DNA of 64,000 nt from Papilionanthe hookeriana x Papilionanthe teres (taxonomy: Eukaryota > Streptophyta > Magnoliopsida > Asparagales > Orchidaceae). The notes below the pieces were generated by a model. That model ran no database searches, had not been told where the DNA came from, and worked only from the letters and a program-made list of their open reading frames with translations. The translations under genes were made by a program, and so were the position numbers. The stretch lies in NCBI GenBank assembly GCA_022702705.1, contig CM040421.1, positions 69,682,121-69,746,120 of the forward strand, written 5' to 3'. Positions within the stretch are counted from its first letter, which is position 1. Each line of letters begins with the position of its first letter. Below are positions 57,836 through 64,000 of this stretch, one piece after another.

Positions 57836-58227
57836 ATATGAAAATAAAATAGAAAAGAATAAATTATTATTAACAATATTAAGATCATTAAAGTCAATTG
57901 TATTTTTCAGAAACTTTATTAAAAAGTTTATTAAAAAGAAAGGTATTTTTTGTGTTTCATCTTTAATATATTATACTTGAATTAAATTATTACCTTCCTT
58001 TTCTCTTTGTTTATTAGAGGATTTTAAGAGAATTATGACCAGATTTATTAAATCCAACCAAATAGTAATATGCAGAAGTTTGTGGATTTATGATAGTTTT
58101 GGATTTATTAGCCCATATTTTGCTTTCGATTTGGCTTAATTCCAAATTTATTAAATTCAAGAGTAGAGTGAAATTAACATATTTATGATTTCTTAAATTC
58201 TACTTGTAACCAAAAAACCCCTAAGAA

Positions 58228-58228
<1 letters not shown>
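57836..58228. other. AT-rich intergenic sequence
   Basis: No gene or repeat I can support in about 390 bp. Confidence 0.4.

Positions 58229-58290
<62 letters not shown>
58229..58290. repeat. (TA)n microsatellite 1
   Basis: About 31 uninterrupted TA units. Confidence 0.95.
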
Positions 58291-58294
<4 letters not shown>

Positions 58295-58595
58295 TTAGGT
58301 ATGTCTCATATACTAGATAAGGAACGATATCTTGGAGCGGAACGGAGCGAGCCAATAGAGTGGAACGGAAGCATCTGTCTAATCGGGGGAGTTTCATTAT
58401 GTGGGTTGGGGGTGTAGAGGCAACGCCCCCACGGTACGGTACAGGGGTAATTTTGTAATTACATATTGTAGTATAGTGTTATACATATGGAAAACTGCCG
58501 CTCTGCTCCCAAGGGTATAAGCAGCTTTGTCGAACCTTGTTAAATCTTTGTGCTTCTTCTGGATTTGTATTTTCTTCGGTCTAATTTATCAACAA

Positions 58596-58596
<1 letters not shown>
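58291..58596 (+). other. Possible Copia-type LTR fragment between (TA)n tracts
   Basis: About 300 bp with ATGTGGGTTGGGGGTGTAG, then GCAACGCCCCCACGG and a stretch GGGGTAATTTTGTAATTACA, a style familiar from plant Copia LTRs near their polyadenylation region. No matching partner LTR in the window. Low confidence. Confidence 0.3.

Positions 58597-58666
<70 letters not shown>
58597..58666. repeat. (TA)n microsatellite 2
   Basis: About 35 TA units, 306 bp after the first tract. Confidence 0.95.
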
Positions 58667-58671
<5 letters not shown>

Positions 58672-59018
58672 TTGAAATGTTGGCGCTTAACCTTACTTCG
58701 CTAGTGGTTTCGGTTTCATGGCTTCTTGGTTGAATTTAGTTTCAAGATTATTGATCGAAGGTGGTACTTTCTTCCTTCGATCTTCTTCTGGCTTCAATTC
58801 TTCCCGAGGATTCTATATTTCAAATTCTTGCATGCAATTCGATTACTTTGGGTGTTTTCTTGATTACGTTAGTGTAGTTTTTTCTCTAAAAACTGCGGCA
58901 AATTCTCTCTTTTTCTCATTAAGTTTAATGGTTGAATTTAGTCATTTCTTGATTCCTGATCCCAATCCTAGTACATCATCATTCGTTGATGTGATTAGTC
59001 ATTGTGCTGGCCAAGTGG
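58667..59018. other. Flank of the third Tat LTR
   Basis: No similarity seen to the Tat internal sequence next to the 3' LTR (20574-20800), so this is probably genomic flank and the LTR to the right is a 5' or solo LTR. A 118-codon plus-strand frame from 58718 crosses into the LTR and is not supported as a gene. Confidence 0.4.
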
Positions 59019-62000
59019 TGTTGACCTCATTTTTAATGAGGTCTTTTTTTCTCTCTTTAGTACTTAGGATCTAACTTTCAGCTTTTCTTTCGACTATCTT
59101 GGAGGACTGAAGTGTAACCCACCACCTAGAATTTCAAACCACTTCTTAACTCCCCGCAACCCACAAATTTGATCGTAGACCCCTAATCACCTAGAGGGTT
59201 GAAATCAAATGTGGAAGTTTAAAGGATGAGTTCCTATAGGACTCTTCGGCCTTGAGACCGCCCCGGGCGGCTCGGTCCAGTGAGGGCCGACCTACACACA
59301 CACTATATTTATACACTACACTTTCACACACCCATACCCAACTCGACCTCCCCGACTCCCGTAGATGATTCACATGGATGGTCCTTAACCCCTAAGCCCT
59401 CGAGCAAGAGGGTTAGGAACAACATAGCGGATGCCTCAAATGAGTCCCCTCATGGCTCATGTGGGCTTGATATGGCTTCAAGGCTCAACCAAAATGATTT
59501 TATTCCACTTACATTTACCCAATCTTCAATTTTCCAAATTTTCAATTTTTGACCCCCGGGACCCTACACCCGCCTAGCCTACCCAAAACCCTTGAAATCC
59601 TCCAAAAATCTCAAATCACCCAAAATTCCTCAAAAACAATCCCAAACATTTCCACATTACCCAAATTGATCATTCATAGCCAAAAATTCCAAAAATACCT
59701 CCCAATACCCTCCAAATACCCAAAATACCCCTCTTAACCCAAAAATCTAAAAATTCAGAAAATTCTCGGAAAATTCCAGAAAATCCCAAATATTCCCAAT
59801 TTCATTTTGTTCAACTACACCATGGGCCAATTTTGTCAATTTACCCTACTTTTGTCAAAACCCCCAATTTGACCCATTTTAACCCAAAGTGAACCCAATG
59901 TCAAACCAAACCTACCCAATTGACCCAAATTATGGTCCAATTCAATTCTAAAATTCAATTCAACATTCCCAACACCAATCTAGACCAAATCCAAGTTCAA
60001 TTTGATTGACATTTGGATCCAATTCCACTTTTGGCCTTAAGGCCCAATTTGGACTCATGACCCAAACCTAACCCAAACTCACTCAATTCAACTCCAATTA
60101 ACCCCAAATCTTTTCTAAACCTTCCTTAACATCCCTACAAACAAAACCTTAACATGTATAACCCCAAATCTTTTCTAAAAGGCCCAATTTTGACCTAAAC
60201 CCAAACCTAACCCAAATAAGCCAAAACCTCTTTGAAACAGCCCTATAAACATTTCCCAACATTAATTTTACACCAATTTCAACATTAGTTCAACATTGGC
60301 CCAAATTAGCCCAATTTGACCTACATTGGCCACTTTACCAAAAAGCCCAAATTCAACCCAATTCAAACCCAAATCACTCCAAACTTGTTTCAAATTACTC
60401 ATGGCACATTCCTAAACCAAACCCAACAATTATTTGGTCCAAACTTTTACAAATTTCCCATCCACCAATTTATTTTCAAGCCTAAAGCCCACTTCCCTTA
60501 AACCTTCCTAAGAGCCCATCCAAGACAAATTCAAAAGCCCAAAGTTCATGACAAAGCCCACATGACACTTTCCCTCATCACACATTCAATTTAAAATCAT
60601 TCCTAAAGTCCTAATTTATCATTAAATGATTCCAAATCAAGCCTCATAATAATTGCCATCAAAATGCCAAAATTCACAAAATCCTTTTTTCATGAAATTG
60701 ACCAAATCTTTTCCCAAGCCATATGAAGCCATGAAGCCACATGTAAGCCATTGGCAAGCCATGAGAATTTCTAATTTGTCAACCCTTCTTAAATGACAAA
60801 AGGAGGAGGTCCTTTAAGCACCTCCTAAAAGTCATTAACCTTAAACATGTTTCACCTTAACCCAAATTTAATCCAAATATATTTGGATAGGGACTTCTCC
60901 ATGCCAAACCAAATTGATTCCTTTGACACCTAAAGCCACCTCGGAGGGTGAACCAAGCCCAAAAGGATGGGTCGACCCATTTAGAGCCAAAATAGCCACA
61001 CCCCCCATGCCACTTTGATCCAACTCCTTTACACATGTCCAAACCCAATCGACTTCACCATTGCCAAGCCCCGACCTCCCCGGTCAAGATGGTGACTCAT
61101 GCTTGTCGGCCAGCCGCCCGGTCGCCGGAAAACACCACACCCGAGAGCTCACATGTGAGCCAACTTTGGAATTCCACCTCGTCGAGTCGCTCCATGCCCA
61201 ATGGCCACCACGGTCGTTCTTCCCACGACCGAGCAGGCTCGATCCCGGCCCTCGCCATCCCCCGTGAGGCTCTCCACCACCCCTATTTAAACCCGACCCC
61301 CTCACGGCCATGAGAGGAGAGTTGCACAAACCTTGCCAAAACTCGCCAAAATTGTTCCAAACCCTTCTCCATCCTTGCGAGCAGCTGATCCCCAAGTGTC
61401 AATTCGCCTCTAATCCCCACCAACGGAATCCAATTTCTCAATCGAAATTTCACCCAAAACCAGGACACTTTGCCATAGTGAGCCAATCCTCAAATTGACT
61501 GGTCCTACACCTTCACTGGACCAAGAGGAGAAGTTCCCCACTGAAAGCCCCATCTCCAGGCCACCCAGTTGCTCCAGCCTCCAAGCTTTGTGATCGGCTG
61601 TGGTCGAAATCCTACCTAGACAATTCACTAGGCCAAGAGACTTCATCCGGAGCTTCGCCGGGATCCAATCGAAGGTGACACAACCCTCGGATCGAAGCCA
61701 CACTTCTCCGAGCAGAGGTATGGCCTCACTCTTCTTCCCGAGCTTCGAACATTCTCCATTTTCATTGAGTCGATTTTATGCCACATAAACCAGTATGGAT
61801 ATGTTCGTCTTCTCGAGACGAATCCATAGAGCATAAGAACGTTAAATTTGGTCAAGTATCGAGTGAGATCTTAGGCCTGAAGACGGACGCGCTCTCGGGT
61901 AAGGACGCTCAGGGACGATGAACGGATGCCGTTCATTTAATACACGCGCGGACGGACGCGCCGGGATCGCCGGATCGGGAGACGAACGACACGGCCGGGC

Positions 62001-64000
62001 CCCGGGAGCGCCGAGTCGGATGGCGGCGTCGAATCGGAGAGCGCCACGCGGCGTTTCGGAGCCGCCGAGGCCGACGCGGCGCCGCGTGGATAAATAGAAA
62101 ATTAGGGTATTTTTCTATTTATTTAATTCCCTAAACTTCAAAAATCCATAACTTTGTGTAGGAAAATCGAAAAATAAAATAAAAATACCCTCTCGCTCGG
62201 CTGAACGGAGGAGAATAATGTGGAAAAGAAATTATTTAATTTCATCAAGTATTTTATTTTTAATGATTTATTTCCTTTCCGCATTGTTTTAATTCTCCAT
62301 GCATATAGGAAGTTCACCATGTCATGAGACCATAGGGCTTTCAAGCCTCCGAATTTGGAAACATTCCACGAATTTTCCAAAGTCGAGGCCATTCCTATGA
62401 GAAGTTATTGATTTTTCTAATTCATGCTACTGTTTTGAGTATTTTAATTCCAATAATTAGCATGTTGTGAAATAAATTCTAAGAAAATTTGGTGATGTCT
62501 CTTATGACCAGAGGACCCTAGGAAAAATAGATTTTGGATTAATTCATTTAAAATAACCCTAATCGGCTTAAACACCCAAAATAGCTCCTTAATTAATTAG
62601 AGCTAACCATACATCAAATTGACTTGAAATTAATTCTCCACTGACCTCTAGGATCAGAGGAACCCACCATAAAATTTGAAGTCGATCGACTTGGTTAGCC
62701 TCTACTAAATGGGTTGATTAAGACATTTAGCCATTTTAAACTTTAAAAATTCATAACTTTCAAAATACCTTTCAAAAATTCACCAAATTGGTTTTGGAGC
62801 CTCTTTGATATCAGGGGAATTTAAGGAAATTAAAATTTCAATTTTCTAAAAATTTAATTTTTTTGCATTATTTTAATATTTTAATAATTAAAAAAATAAT
62901 AAAAATCATAAAAATAATAAAATTCACCAAAATGTCACATTTTGAATTTTAATCACTTAGGAACAAATCCCATATTTTTCTTAGGTCTATTTAATGAGAT
63001 ATTAAATTTTAAAGCCTCAGGGTAATTTTAAAATTAAAAAATGTATTTTCTAGGATTTTCACTAAAATAATTATAATAAATCAAAGAAAAATTAGAAAAT
63101 TGTAAAAATTTATTCTCTGATTTCCTTGATGTCAGAGAGATTTTTGAAAAATATAAATTTCATTTTTCAACCTTTATTTTATTAATTAATACTCCAAAAC
63201 TTAAAATAATTATAATAAAAATAATATAATTCAAAAAATCACCAAAATTGGTCCAAGTAGTCCTCCCGTCATTAGGAATGTTCCATAATTTTCTTAAGCT
63301 ACGTAAACTTTCCCTTGGTCATATTATTAAATTTTCCTCGAAATCCCTATTTTCTACCAAAAATAATTATATAAATAAATTAAATACGTGAAAAATCACA
63401 TTTTCTTCTCTCATGTCTTTATTGACATATGAGTGAAGTCACATAAAAATTTCAAGTTCATTTAAGCTCAATTTAGTGAGTTATGAAATTATTAAGCTTG
63501 AAGGGCAAAATGGTAATTAAAAAAAATTTAACCCTTAATTAAAACTTTAGGTTTAATAAAACTAACAAATAAAATATTTGATCTTAATCGATTTGGATGA
63601 TCGAAATTCAAATATTAAAGGAGTAGAAACCTACTAAACAATTCGAAGATAATTAAAATAAACCTTAATTAAATAATTGATTAAATTTGGAAGAATAATA
63701 AAATCGGAATTATTAAAATAGGGACATTATTAGGAAGAAATTTGTTCTTTAATCTAAGGATCCCTAAATTAATCATCTCAATAATATTTAATTCCTAATT
63801 AAAATGATAATTCAAATTTAAGTTTTAAAATGTTAAAGGACTTAATCATTAAAATTAAATGAAAAAGTTAAATTATTAAACTCTTTTTAAATTTTCAATT
63901 AAATTAAAATTAAAAATAAAATTAAATTAAAGATTAAATTAAATTAAATCAAACAAATTAAATAAATTAAATTAAATTAAATCAAATAAATTAAATTAAA
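59019..64000 (+). repeat. Third giant Tat LTR, opposite orientation, cut by window end
   Basis: Begins TGTTGACCTCATTTTTAATG, the element-sense LTR start, and follows the other two LTRs, inverted. In order it has the C-rich U3, TATA box (61284-61292), donor-like site (61718), CpG-dense block (61870-62090), GATATC-type near-palindromes (62490-63290) and the start of the TTTAA tract (63900-64000). It is clearly more diverged than the other pair is from each other, so it comes from an older or different subfamily insertion. About 2.3 kb of LTR should follow beyond the window. The 103- and 97-codon frames inside are not supported. Confidence 0.88.
61284..61292 (+). promoter_or_regulatory. TATA box of the third Tat LTR
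   Basis: TATTTAAAC preceded by CACCACCCC, matching the element-sense TATA boxes at 18203 and 38209. It lies 2.27 kb from the LTR start. Confidence 0.6.

Noticed and set aside
58718..59074. 118-codon ORF left of the third LTR
   Set aside because: It runs into the LTR, is not found elsewhere in the window and has no recognised domain.

Overview
This window looks like nuclear DNA of a flowering plant. It is dominated by nested LTR retrotransposons of the Ty3/gypsy superfamily, with one intact host gene, a calmodulin-like EF-hand protein at 49037-49588. The sequence does not identify the species. Most element reading frames are broken by stops and frameshifts, so they are described as remnants. 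Identities come from reading protein and DNA motifs by eye; no database search was possible.

Layout. Bases 1-10122 are an Athila-type element on the minus strand: 5' LTR at 8563-10122, a tRNA-Asp-type primer binding site, gag, protease, reverse transcriptase, RNase H, integrase, then two successive env-like ORFs. Its 3' LTR lies off the left edge. Bases 10123-11234 are the 3' end of a second, plus-strand Athila element, ending in a purine tract and its 3' LTR (from 11235). That LTR is split at 12648 by a solo Athila LTR (12649-42968, flanked by TTAGT on both sides). The solo LTR is itself split by a very large Tat-lineage element (13204-40566, minus strand, 27.4 kb) with two LTRs of about 7.36 kb. 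The Tat internal region holds gag, protease, RT, RNase H, a second (archaeal-type) RNase H and integrase. It ends in an unassigned region and an 83-bp minisatellite. At its right border, 1.4 kb of inverted Tat protease/pol sequence and a 177-bp repeat of the flanking Athila LTR show a rearrangement rather than a clean insertion.

Bases 43.2-59.0 kb are lower in retrotransposon content. They hold a possible transcribed 5' exon near 47.6 kb, the calmodulin-like gene, a MITE-like inverted repeat at 50.5 kb, a cluster of inverted-repeat units at 53.2-54.6 kb, a CACTA transposase pseudogene at 54.9-56.3 kb, a LINE reverse-transcriptase fragment at 57.4-57.8 kb and two (TA)n tracts. From 59019 to the right edge lies a third, more diverged copy of the giant Tat LTR, in the opposite orientation and cut by the window end.

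The points most worth a second look are: the giant Tat LTR with its conserved internal architecture (TATA box, splice-donor-like site, CpG-dense island, strand-skewed U3, TTTAA repeats); the aberrant right junction; the near-palindromic CTCGCCGTCGGCGAG arrays that sit upstream of Athila TATA boxes and of both env-like ORFs; and the uneven divergence between the two Tat LTRs, which may reflect sequencing error at modified cytosines.
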